From positions 1 through 15,959 of the forward strand of contig CAYQTO010000081.1 of the NCBI GenBank assembly GCA_964420455.1: a stretch of 15,959 nucleotides of DNA. The letters run 5' to 3'. The translations under genes were made by a program, and so were the position numbers. Within the stretch, counting starts at the first letter, position 1. Each line of letters starts with the position of its first letter. This DNA is from CAYQTO01 sp964420455. GTDB taxonomy: Bacteria > Sumerlaeota > Sumerlaeia > SLMS01. Positions 6,626-13,976 of this stretch are shown here, in pieces. A model generated the notes under the pieces. The model searched no databases. It was not told the origin of the DNA and saw nothing but the letters and a program-made list of their open reading frames with translations.

Positions 6626-8011
6626 CTATCGGCGACCGTGGCGGGCGGCCTCGAGGGCTGCCTCCTTCATCTCGGTGCGCTTGGCGGGGTTGTTCCAGGC
6701 GGCCTGGATATCTGTCGACAGCGTGTCGATCGGGTCGAAGTACAGGAAGTACTGGCCGGGTTTCACAGAAGGGGCCTGATAGACGGAGATCCCCGTCTCG
6801 CGATCGTAATGCTCGTAGCTGTGGATGTCGCGCTTGCCGCCGCCGCCCGGCGCGTCCACGACGACCATCGGCGTGTTGAAGCCCGCGGTGGCACCGCGCA
6901 TCTTCTTCTCGATGTCAATGCCGCACTCAACCGTCGTCCGCAGGTCCTCGACGCCCTGCACGAGATCGTGCATATAGATATAGTAGGGCTGCACGTTCAT
7001 GTAGGACATGCGCTTGTTGAGGAGGACGATGGTGGCCGGGTTGTCGTTCACACCGCGCTGGAGAACGCTCTGGTTGCGGATCTTGATGCCGTCCTCCATG
7101 AGGCGGTTCATCGCACGAAGTGAGATTTCGGTGATCTCCGCCGGGTGGCTGAAGTGGGTGTGGACGCAGACCTCCTTGTGCATCCTGCGCCCCATGTCCG
7201 CCACTTCGCGCAGGGCGTTGTACCACTCGTGGTCGGTGAGGAGTTTCTGGGGCATGATCGCGGGGCCCTTGGTGGCGTAGCGGATGCGCCGGATGTTGGG
7301 CATGTTCAGGAGGGTCTCGCCGATCAGCTTGATCCGGCTGGCGCGCAGCATGTAGGAGTCGCCACCGCTGATGACCACGTCCTCGACGGTGGGGTGACCG
7401 TCGAGGTAGTCAAACGCCTGCTTCCACCGCACTTCGCTCTGGGCGAGCTTGACCTTCTCGACGGACTCGGTATCGAAGCCGACGGCGTAGCTGCGGGTGC
7501 AGTAGCGGCAGTAGACCGGGCAGATGTCGCCGGCAAGGAACAGGGTCTTGTCCGGATAGCGGTGGGTGAGGCCAGGCGCGGCAGAGTCCTCCTGCTCGTG
7601 GAGGGTGTCGAGGTGGAGCTCGGGGTGGTCGGGGACGAACCGGCTGGCGAGCGGGATGAACTGGCGTCGGAGGGGGTCCGTGTAGGGGTTCTCCCAATCC
7701 ATGAGAGCCAGCACGTAGGGAGTCACGCGGACGGCCATGGGGGCCTTCTTGAAGCCGTCCTGAAGGTCCTGAATGAAGTCCTCGCGGACGGCGTCACGGA
7801 GCGTGTTGACCAGCGACGTGACGGAGGTCACCGAGTGCTTAAGCTGCCACTTGTGGTCGTTGAACTCCTCCTCGGAGACGTCGGAGTAGGCGGGGATGCG
7901 CTGCCAGAAAGGACCGGAGAGAAACTCACGATGCTTGTTACCGCGGAGCACTTCGAGGAGTTCTTCCTCGAGGGGCGGGGCAGAGACGGGGGGTTTTTCG
8001 ACAAGGGACAT
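6626..8011 (-). CDS. kamA: Lysine 2,3-aminomutase family radical SAM enzyme
   Basis: This enzyme interconverts L-lysine and L-beta-lysine (3,6-diaminohexanoate) using a [4Fe-4S] cluster, S-adenosylmethionine and PLP. The cluster motif is CPVYCRYC (C164, C168, C171), followed by R173, which aligns with the Arg that holds the substrate carboxylate. SGGD (215-218) is the SAM-contact region. The PLP lysine is K393 in VVDAPGGGGK. D349 (MHDLVQG) and D386 (VVDAPG) align with the two Asp residues that bind the lysine side-chain amine. Glutamate mutases replace these, so lysine is the favoured substrate. The CxCxxC zinc motif near the C-terminus of the clostridial enzyme is absent. The 461 residues compare with about 416 in that enzyme. 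I chose the ATG at 8011 because GGAAGGAA lies 7 bases upstream; the open frame to 8131 has no such site. The gene is divergent from the aminotransferase operon, which is suggestive of a shared pathway. Confidence 0.9.
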   Translation of the reverse strand: MSLVEKPPVSAPPLEEELLEVLRGNKHREFLSGPFWQRIPAYSDVSEEEFNDHKWQLKHSVTSVTSLVNTLRDAVREDFIQDLQDGFKKAPMAVRVTPYVLALMDWENPYTDPLRRQFIPLASRFVPDHPELHLDTLHEQEDSAAPGLTHRYPDKTLFLAGDICPVYCRYCTRSYAVGFDTESVEKVKLAQSEVRWKQAFDYLDGHPTVEDVVISGGDSYMLRASRIKLIGETLLNMPNIRRIRYATKGPAIMPQKLLTDHEWYNALREVADMGRRMHKEVCVHTHFSHPAEITEISLRAMNRLMEDGIKIRNQSVLQRGVNDNPATIVLLNKRMSYMNVQPYYIYMHDLVQGVEDLRTTVECGIDIEKKMRGATAGFNTPMVVVDAPGGGGKRDIHSYEHYDRETGISVYQAPSVKPGQYFLYFDPIDTLSTDIQAAWNNPAKRTEMKEAALEAARHGRR

Positions 8012-8347
8012 GGCTGGATTCCTTCCGACAGGCTGCATCCGGTCGGCGTTGCGTGACCGAATCGTGTCAAGACCGTAGGGGTTCGGGGCGGTGCTGTAAA
8101 GGGCTGTGTGTCCGCCCCCTCTTCGCCGCATTGTAACTACGAAGCAAGGTTCTCTCCACCTGCTGGCGATCGCGGGGCAAGTGGCCTGAAATGAGTCATC
8201 AACCTGCTACTTCGGGGGCGATGCATTACGCTTGCAAAGGGGATGCAGGGGCCCTTACTCCTCGCCATGAACGGCGCTGCGGTTGCTCCCGCATGCCGGG
8301 CCGGCAACCCTGCCGGATCATCAGCGTGAAAGAGACAGGTCCTGCGC
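8012..8347. other. Divergent control region between kamA and the aminotransferase operon
   Basis: These 336 bases contain no credible gene. They must hold the promoters for both directions. On the minus strand TACAAT (8135-8130) could be a -10 box for kamA, leaving a leader of about 115 bases, but no good -35 box is seen. Toward the operon I find only weak candidates (TTGCAA at 8233). I do not recognise a lysine riboswitch or other known leader. The kamA Shine-Dalgarno is at 8026-8019 (minus). Hairpin-forming repeats occupy 8281-8316. Confidence 0.5.
8281..8316 (+). promoter_or_regulatory. Overlapping inverted repeats in the operon leader (possible operator or RNA hairpin)
   Basis: GGTTGC (8281-8286) pairs with GCAACC (8304-8309), and inside it CCCG (8288-8291) pairs with CGGG (8297-8300) around the loop CATGC. 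The right arm can pair differently: CCGGC (8301-8305) with GCCGG (8312-8316), and TGCCGG-G-CCGGCA (8294-8306) is itself a near-perfect DNA palindrome. No T-tract follows, so it is not a simple terminator. Function is inferred only. Confidence 0.3.
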
Positions 8348-9922
8348 ATGGTTCAGAGACGAACCGGAACCCAGGGGACTTCGCCCATCCTGCCCGGGCG
8401 CAGTGCCCTCTTTTACCACGAACCCCACCCCATGCCGATGGCGGAACGCGGGGAGGGGATTTACATTTTTGACGAGCAGGGGAAGCGCTACATCGATGGG
8501 TGCAGCGGGGCCATTGCGGCCAACATCGGCCACGGTAACGAGCGGATTGCCAAGGTTGCCTACGAGCAGGCGCGGCGGATTGCCTTTGCCTACCGAACGC
8601 AGTTTGATTCGCGGCCGGCCAACGATTTGGCGGACCTGCTGGTGCGTCTGGCGCCGCCGGAGCTGAACCGGGTCTTCTTCGTGAATTCGGGGTCCGAGGC
8701 GGTCGAGACGGCGATCAAGCTCGCGCGTCAGTATTGGTGGTCCGTGGGGAAGGCCGGCAAGAACATGGTGATTGCGCGGCGCCCTTCCTATCACGGGGCC
8801 ACCCTGGGGGCCTTGGCGGCCACCGCCTACGCGCCGCTCAACATCCCCTTCCGGATGATGACCCCCAACTTTCCCAAGATTTCAGCGCCCTATTGCTATC
8901 ACTGTCCTCTGCACAAGGAGTACCCCTCCTGCGGGTTGGCCTGCGCCCGGGAACTCGAGCGTGCCATCCGCATCTATGGGCCCGACAACATCGCCGCGTT
9001 CATCACCGAGCCGATCGGCGGTGCCTCGACCGGCGGGGCCGTTCCCCCCAACGAGTGGTTTCCCATGGTCGAGGAAATCTGTCGCGAGAACGATGTGCTG
9101 CTGATCGTTGACGACGTGCTGACCGGTTGTGGCCGGACCGGCGCCTTCTACGGATTCGAGCACTGGAAGGTGACGCCGGACATCGTGGCGGTGTCTAAGG
9201 GGCTGAGCGGGGGATATACACCGATCGGGGCGGCCATCGCGAAGGACACCATCGTCCAGCCGGTGTTGGACAGCGGCGGGTTCATGCACGGCCATACGTT
9301 CGCGGGGAATCCGCTGTCGGCGGCGATTTCCCTCGAGGTGGTCCGCATCATTCTCGAGGAGGGGCTGGTGGAAAACTCGCGGGAGATGGGGACGCTTCTC
9401 CACGAGGGCCTGCACGAGTTGAAGAGGGAGTACGCTATCATCGGCGATGTGCGCGGACGGGGGCTTCTCGCGGGTGTGGAATTCGTCCGGGACCGGCTGA
9501 AGCGCGAGCCCTTCCCGGCGAACTGGAACGTGGCCCGGAGCCTGACCGAGATCGCCCGCAACAATGGCCTTCTCGTCTATCCGCGGCGCTCGCTCTATGG
9601 GCTCAGCGGCGACCACGTTCTGCTGGCTCCGCCGCTGGTCATCAACGCCGCACAGGTTGAGGAACTGCTCACGCTTTTCCGCCGCTCCCTCGACGAACTC
9701 CTCAAGCTGCTCGACAAGCACTACGAGGACGACACGGCGGTTGCGGTGGCCGACGGGACCGAGAAGCGGTACCAGCAGGTGGAGGAACTCCCGGCGTACG
9801 CCCTGGGCGACCTGACCGGGGTGGAGGAGCCGCTGGCGCCGGCAAACCTGACCGGACGGATGCGCGAGAGCGAGGGCGACTCGCTCGCGGGCGAGTTTGT
9901 CGACGAAAGCGAAATCCTGTGA
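8348..9922 (+). CDS. Class III PLP-dependent aminotransferase with C-terminal extension, 524 aa
   Basis: This is an omega/beta-amino acid aminotransferase of the class III (GABA/ornithine) fold. Landmarks are NSGSEAVE (113-120, PLP phosphate), YHG (148-150), EPIGG (221-225), D255 against the PLP ring nitrogen, the Schiff-base K284 in VSKGLSGG, and HTFAGNP (316-322). The usual D-E-V is D-D-V (255-257), a conservative change. A four-cysteine segment, CYHC...CGLAC (C183, C186, C195, C199), could be structural. Residues 450-524 form an acidic, probably flexible extension not needed by ordinary members, which end near 440. In this operon it is best read as removing the 3-amino group of beta-lysine or its N6-acetyl form to give a 3-oxo acid; GABA or another omega-amino acid is the alternative. 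The start at 8348 has only a weak AGG upstream. The stop overlaps the next start (GTGA). Confidence 0.88.
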   Translation: MVQRRTGTQGTSPILPGRSALFYHEPHPMPMAERGEGIYIFDEQGKRYIDGCSGAIAANIGHGNERIAKVAYEQARRIAFAYRTQFDSRPANDLADLLVRLAPPELNRVFFVNSGSEAVETAIKLARQYWWSVGKAGKNMVIARRPSYHGATLGALAATAYAPLNIPFRMMTPNFPKISAPYCYHCPLHKEYPSCGLACARELERAIRIYGPDNIAAFITEPIGGASTGGAVPPNEWFPMVEEICRENDVLLIVDDVLTGCGRTGAFYGFEHWKVTPDIVAVSKGLSGGYTPIGAAIAKDTIVQPVLDSGGFMHGHTFAGNPLSAAISLEVVRIILEEGLVENSREMGTLLHEGLHELKREYAIIGDVRGRGLLAGVEFVRDRLKREPFPANWNVARSLTEIARNNGLLVYPRRSLYGLSGDHVLLAPPLVINAAQVEELLTLFRRSLDELLKLLDKHYEDDTAVAVADGTEKRYQQVEELPAYALGDLTGVEEPLAPANLTGRMRESEGDSLAGEFVDESEIL

Positions 9923-10614
9923 TTGAACGGGTGCGCACGGTCGACGAGGCCGTTCGCGCATGCGTTCGCAGTGGCCAGACCATCCTCGTGGGCGGGTTCG
10001 GCCGCGGCGGGGTCCCCTTCACCACGCTGGACTACATCGCGGACCGGCCGGACGAGTACCGTGACCTTACCCTCGTGAAGAACGACGCGAACGAACCGTC
10101 CCTCGGCATTGGGCGTCTCCTCGCCGGGGGCCAGGTCCGCAAGCTCGTCGCCACCCACATCGGCTTGAATCCGGACTTCATCGACCAGATGAACCGCGGC
10201 GAGGTGGAATGCGAATTCTCGCCGCAGGGCATTTTTGCGGAGCGGCTCCGCGCCGGGGGAGCCGGCATCCCTGCCTTCCTGACCGACGTGGGGATGGACA
10301 CGGTCATCGCCGAGGGAAAGCGGCGGGTGGAACTCGACGGACAGATGTATCTCCTCGAAAAGGCGATCCGGGGCGACGTGGCGCTGATCTGTGCGGACAA
10401 GGCGGACCGTGCCGGCAACGCGTGGTGGCGGGGGTCCAACCGCAACATGTGCGTCGTGATGGGTATGGCTGCGGACCGCGTCATCGTGGAGGCGAAAGAA
10501 ATCATCGAGGTCGGCGAGCTGGCGCCGGAGGCAGTGCATCTGGCGAGCGTGTTCGTGGATGCGGTGGTTCCCGCCGGGCGACGGCGCCACGCGAGGGAAG
10601 GGGGTGGCGCATGA
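9919..10614 (+). CDS. 3-oxoacid CoA-transferase subunit A
   Basis: This is the alpha subunit of a family I CoA-transferase (the AtoD/ScoA/PcaI type), 231 residues and cytoplasmic. GGFGRGGVP (25-33) is the family's glycine-rich signature. SPQGIFAERLRAGGAGIPAF (about 103-122) and the segment from GNAWWRGSNRN through VGELAPEAVH are also characteristic. With subunit B it moves CoA from succinyl-CoA or another acyl-CoA onto a 3-oxo acid. It starts with GTG at 9919, overlapping the aminotransferase stop by 4 bases (GTGA). Subunit B begins at the ATGA overlap at its own stop, so translation of all three is probably coupled. Beside an aminotransferase and a thiolase, the natural substrate would be a beta-keto acid made by transamination, such as 3-oxo-6-aminohexanoate or its N-acetyl form. 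Acetoacetate or 3-oxoadipate are alternatives. Confidence 0.92.
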   Translation: MIERVRTVDEAVRACVRSGQTILVGGFGRGGVPFTTLDYIADRPDEYRDLTLVKNDANEPSLGIGRLLAGGQVRKLVATHIGLNPDFIDQMNRGEVECEFSPQGIFAERLRAGGAGIPAFLTDVGMDTVIAEGKRRVELDGQMYLLEKAIRGDVALICADKADRAGNAWWRGSNRNMCVVMGMAADRVIVEAKEIIEVGELAPEAVHLASVFVDAVVPAGRRRHAREGGGA

Positions 10615-11300
10615 GCTTCCACAAGCAGATGGGCGAGGTGGAGGAGGTGATCGTGCGGCGTGCGGCGGCGGAACTCGAGGCGATGGCCAAGGCTTCGGAG
10701 AAGGGAATCGTGGCGAACCTGGGGATCGGGATGCCGACCTTCATCCCTCGGGTGTTGCCGCGAGGGGTGCCGGTGCTGTTTCACAGCGAGAATGGCTTTG
10801 TCGGCATGGGGCCTCCGGTGGATGGGGGCACGCCGGACCATCCGGTGATCGATGCGGGGGGGCGGGCGGTGGAGCTGGAAACGGGCGCGGCGGCCTTCGA
10901 CAGCGTGACCTCCTTCGCCCTGGTGCGGGGGGGGCGTCTTGACCTGGCGGTGCTGGGCGCGTTCGAGATCAGCCTGGAGGGCGATCTGGCCAATTGGATG
11001 ATTCCGGGCAAGCTGACGCCGGGGATGGGTGGCGGGATGGAACTGGCGCAGAAGGCCCGCCGGGTGCTGGTCGTCAGCCGCCACCTGGACAAGAAGGGGA
11101 ATGGCAAGTTGGTGGAGAATTGCCGGTTGCCGCTGACGGCGAGGCGATGCGTGGACGTGCTGATCACCGAGCGGGCGGTGTTCCGCCGGATCGACGGGCG
11201 CCTCAGACTTGCGGCAGTGCATCCCGATCAAACGGTGGAGTCCGCGCGCGAAGGCATGCCCGCAGGCCTGGAGGTGCTTTCTCCCCTCGAGGACTGGTGA
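10611..11300 (+). CDS. 3-oxoacid CoA-transferase subunit B
   Basis: This is the beta subunit of the same CoA-transferase (AtoA/ScoB/PcaJ type), 229 residues. NLGIGMPT (37-43) and FHSENGFVGMGP (58-68) are hallmarks. The Glu in SENG (E60) is the catalytic residue that forms the glutamyl-CoA thioester. GGRLDLAVLGAFE and GMGGGMELAQKARRVLV are also conserved. Translation starts at the ATG at 10611, overlapping the subunit A stop by 4 bases. The larger open frame from 10209 overlaps subunit A and has no family similarity. Downstream there is a 72-base gap to the M20 gene. Its specificity within the beta-keto-acid branch of the family cannot be read from these motifs. Confidence 0.92.
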   Translation: MSFHKQMGEVEEVIVRRAAAELEAMAKASEKGIVANLGIGMPTFIPRVLPRGVPVLFHSENGFVGMGPPVDGGTPDHPVIDAGGRAVELETGAAAFDSVTSFALVRGGRLDLAVLGAFEISLEGDLANWMIPGKLTPGMGGGMELAQKARRVLVVSRHLDKKGNGKLVENCRLPLTARRCVDVLITERAVFRRIDGRLRLAAVHPDQTVESAREGMPAGLEVLSPLEDW

Positions 11301-11360
11301 TTTTCCTTCCCCATCCGGCGTGGGCGTTGTCCCGTGGCAGGTACCCTCTGCGGACGAGCG

Positions 11361-11366
11361 AAGGAG
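11361..11366 (+). promoter_or_regulatory. Shine-Dalgarno that sets the M20 start
   Basis: AAGGAG lies 6 bases before the ATG at 11373. It supports that start over any start further upstream in the same frame. Confidence 0.75.
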
Positions 11367-11372
11367 ACCCGG

Positions 11373-12674
11373 ATGGCCTTACCGGAAAAGGCAGGAATTC
11401 ACGAGGCGGTGGCGGCGCGTCGCGGTTGGGCGGTGGAGCGCCTCGGGCGGCTTGTGCGCCACGCGAGCACGCTCGGCAACGAGGGGCCTGCGCAGGCGGA
11501 GACGGCGGCGCTCTTCGAGGAGGTGGGACTGGCGACGCGGCTCGAGCCCATTGACGTCGACGCGATCCGCGGTCTTCCGGGCTTCAGCCCGGTGGACTGG
11601 GACTATGCCGGGCGGCCCAACGTGATCGGCATCCATGACCCTGGCGGGGGAAGCGCCGGGCGATCGCTGGTGTTCAACAGCCATGTCGACGTGGTGAGTG
11701 CCGAGCCGGTGAAGCTTTGGACCTCGCCCCCGTTCGAGCCGGTTGTCTATACGGACGGGGATGGTGAGTGGATGCGGGGACGTGGCGCGGGCGACATGAA
11801 GGCGGGGACCGTTTGCTACGCGTGGGCGCTGGCGGTGTTGCGCGACCTGGGATTGGAGCCCGCGAGCCGCGTCGTCTGCCAGTCGGTGATCGAGGAGGAA
11901 TGCACGGGCAATGGGGCGCTGGCGGCGTGCGGAGCGGGCCACCTGGGCGAGGCGTGCCTGGATCCGGAGCCCTTTGCGGAGACGATTCTCCATCGCCAGG
12001 TTGGCGTGATGTGGTTTCAGGTGCGTGTCCTCGGGAGAACAACGCACGTGCTGGGGGCGGGGCGGGGCGTGAACGCGATCGAAAAATCGTGGGTGATCAT
12101 CCGGGCGCTACGCGAGTTGGAGGAGGAGTTGAACGATCCGGGACGCATCCCCGGCGGGTATGCGGGGGTGGAGCACCCGATCAACCTCAACGTGGGCATC
12201 ATCAACGGGGGCGATTGGGCGAGCACGGTGGCGGGGGAATGCGTGACCCGTTTTCGGCTGGCCCTGTTTCCAGGCGAGAAGCCGGAGGACCTGCGGGTAA
12301 AGATCGAGGCGCGGGTGCGCGCCGCCGCCGAGGCGGATCCCTGGCTCCGGAATTTCCTCCCCACGGTGGAGTATGTTGGCTTTCAGGCGGAGGGCTACGA
12401 GTTCGACGCGACGTCGGCTTTCGGCCGGACACTCGCCGAGGCCCATCGCGAGTGGCGCGGCCGCGACCCCGAACCGCTCACCTGCACGGCAACCACCGAC
12501 TGTCGGTTCTTTGAGTTGTACTATGACACCCCCGCAACGTGCTACGGCCCGCTCGCACGCGATATCCATGGCGTCGATGAATGCGTCAGCATCGACTCGA
12601 TGGAACGCGTGGCCGAGGTGATGGTTTCCTTCCTCGGGAAGTGGTGCGGCACGAAGGAGATGGGCTCGCGATGA
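11373..12674 (+). CDS. M20 family metallo-deacylase (ArgE/DapE-like), 433 aa
   Basis: This is a cytoplasmic two-metal amidohydrolase of the acetylornithine deacetylase/DapE family. Visible ligands are H104 and D106 (FNSHVDVV), D141 (GRGAGDMKAG), the catalytic base E175 with ligand E176 (VIEEECTGNG), E199 (DPEP, where EPT is usual) and H399 (DIHGVDE). The dimerisation domain lies between about 205 and 330. No secretion signal is present. Family members hydrolyse N-acyl amino acids, N-succinyl-diaminopimelate and short dipeptides. Its place between CoA-transferase and thiolase genes suggests removal of an N-acetyl group from a catabolic intermediate, such as 4-acetamidobutyrate (or its CoA ester) to 4-aminobutyrate, or from N6-acetyl-beta-lysine. 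This is inference from context. AAGGAG before the ATG supports the start. It overlaps the thiolase start by 4 bases. Confidence 0.88.
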   Translation: MALPEKAGIHEAVAARRGWAVERLGRLVRHASTLGNEGPAQAETAALFEEVGLATRLEPIDVDAIRGLPGFSPVDWDYAGRPNVIGIHDPGGGSAGRSLVFNSHVDVVSAEPVKLWTSPPFEPVVYTDGDGEWMRGRGAGDMKAGTVCYAWALAVLRDLGLEPASRVVCQSVIEEECTGNGALAACGAGHLGEACLDPEPFAETILHRQVGVMWFQVRVLGRTTHVLGAGRGVNAIEKSWVIIRALRELEEELNDPGRIPGGYAGVEHPINLNVGIINGGDWASTVAGECVTRFRLALFPGEKPEDLRVKIEARVRAAAEADPWLRNFLPTVEYVGFQAEGYEFDATSAFGRTLAEAHREWRGRDPEPLTCTATTDCRFFELYYDTPATCYGPLARDIHGVDECVSIDSMERVAEVMVSFLGKWCGTKEMGSR

Positions 12675-13879
12675 GATTCCTGCAACCGGCGGCGCTGATG
12701 GCGCCGTTGCGAACCCCGATGGGCAAGTCCGGCGGGATGCTGGCCGGGTTCGAGGCCTACGAGCTCCAGGCGATCGCGTTCCGCGCGGTGCTCGAGCAGG
12801 TGCAGGCCGGCCTGCGCCACCAGCAGCACGAGATGGAGGAGTTCACGTCGCGCCTGGAAGACGTGATCGTGGGGAACGTGACGAACTCGATTGGCAACGT
12901 GGCGCGGGTGGCGGCGCTGGCGGCGGGGATTCCGGACTCGGTGCCGGCGGCAACGGTGGATCGCCAGTGTGCGTCGAGCATGGAGGCGGTGGTGCTGGCG
13001 GCGAGCAAGATCAACGCGGGCCTTGCGAGTGCGGTTCTGGTGGGGGGCGTGGAAAGCGCGAGCCGGGCCCCCTGGCTGCTCGAAAAGACCGCGCGGGCCT
13101 ACGCCCCGGCCCCGCCCAAGCCATTGCCCATCCGCCTGGCGCCGCCGGGGCCCGGCGACGTGTCCATGGGCGAGACCGCCGAGATCCTCGCCGATGAGTT
13201 CGCCATCAGCCGCGCGGAAATGGATGCCTACGCCCTCGAGAGCCATCGCCGCGCTGCCGCCGCCAGCGACCAGGGCCAATTCAAGAAGGAAATCATCCCG
13301 CTCGAGGTGCCACAGCGCAAGGGCCCCGCGCTGATCCTCGACCGCGACGAATCGATCCGGGCCGACACGAGCCTGGAGGCGCTGGGGAGGCTGCCCGCCG
13401 CCTTTCGCCCGGACGGCCGCGTGACCGCCGGCAACTCCTCGCCGGTCAACGATGGGGCGACCGCCGCCCTCGTCGCCAGCGAGGGATTCCTCAACGAACT
13501 GAACATCGAGCCGTTTGCCTGGATTCGCGGCGCGGCCACCGTCGCCCTCCGTCCCCAGCGCATGGGCATGGGCCCCGCCCTTGCCATACCGCTGCTCCTC
13601 GAGAACTTCGACTTCAAGGAGGAGGACATCGACCTGTTCGAGATCAACGAGGCCTTCGCCGCGCAGGTACTCGCGGTGAACCGCGCGCTCAGGATTCCCT
13701 CGGAGAAGCTGAACGTGAATGGTGGGGCGCTGGCGCTGGGACACCCGCTCGGGGTTTCCGGCCTGCGAATCGTCGTGACGCTGGTGCATGCGCTGAAGGC
13801 GCGGGGTCTGCGGCGCGGCGTGGCGGCATTGTGCGTCGGCGGTGGGCAGGGCATGGCCGTTCTCGTGGAGATTCCCTGA
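12671..13879 (+). CDS. Acetyl-CoA acyltransferase (thiolase), 402 aa
   Basis: This is a full-length degradative thiolase. The acyl-accepting cysteine is C100 in DRQCASSMEAV. NEAFAAQ (326-332), the GHP histidine H358 (LGHPLGVSG) and the C-terminal C388 (CVGGGQGMA) complete the active site. It splits a 3-oxoacyl-CoA with CoA, giving acetyl-CoA and an acyl-CoA shorter by two carbons. The operon would supply 3-oxo-6-aminohexanoyl-CoA or its N-acetyl form, so the expected second product is 4-aminobutyryl-CoA or 4-acetamidobutyryl-CoA (inference). The family also includes acetoacetyl-CoA and 3-oxoadipyl-CoA thiolases, and residues 140-165 (Pro-rich loop) are where specificity usually differs. The ATG at 12671 overlaps the M20 stop (ATGA), with AAGGAG at 12655-12660. 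The gene ends the tight cluster; a 97-base gap follows. Confidence 0.93.
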   Translation: MRFLQPAALMAPLRTPMGKSGGMLAGFEAYELQAIAFRAVLEQVQAGLRHQQHEMEEFTSRLEDVIVGNVTNSIGNVARVAALAAGIPDSVPAATVDRQCASSMEAVVLAASKINAGLASAVLVGGVESASRAPWLLEKTARAYAPAPPKPLPIRLAPPGPGDVSMGETAEILADEFAISRAEMDAYALESHRRAAAASDQGQFKKEIIPLEVPQRKGPALILDRDESIRADTSLEALGRLPAAFRPDGRVTAGNSSPVNDGATAALVASEGFLNELNIEPFAWIRGAATVALRPQRMGMGPALAIPLLLENFDFKEEDIDLFEINEAFAAQVLAVNRALRIPSEKLNVNGGALALGHPLGVSGLRIVVTLVHALKARGLRRGVAALCVGGGQGMAVLVEIP

Positions 13880-13947
13880 CCCCCAGGCCGCGGATGGCCC
13901 AGCGTTCCCGAGAAAAGCCTTTCACGAAGCACCCAGCCGCCCCTATC

Positions 13948-13957
13948 ATGGGCCCAT
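13948..13957. repeat. 10-bp perfect palindrome before the transporter gene
   Basis: ATGGGCCCAT is self-complementary and lies 19 bases upstream of the transporter ATG, in a 97-base gap with no clear promoter or terminator. It could be a small operator site, but chance is likely in GC-rich DNA. Confidence 0.2.
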
Positions 13958-13976
13958 CTGCCACGGAAATGGTGCC

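Noticed and set aside
7145..8056. Plus-strand open frame of 303 codons opposite kamA
   Set aside because: It is antisense to the radical SAM motifs and has a typical shadow composition.
8012..8347. Lysine riboswitch upstream of kamA or the operon
   Set aside because: A riboswitch would make sense here, but I could not find the conserved junction or helices of the known lysine riboswitch; only simple hairpins are visible.
8882..9961. Minus-strand frame of 359 codons opposite the aminotransferase
   Set aside because: It has no recognisable domain and is antisense to a complete PLP enzyme with all key residues.
13880..13976. Terminator between the thiolase and transporter genes
   Set aside because: Only a 4-bp GGCC pairing around 13887-13900 and a 10-bp palindrome are present, with no T-tract, so transcription probably continues into the transporter genes.
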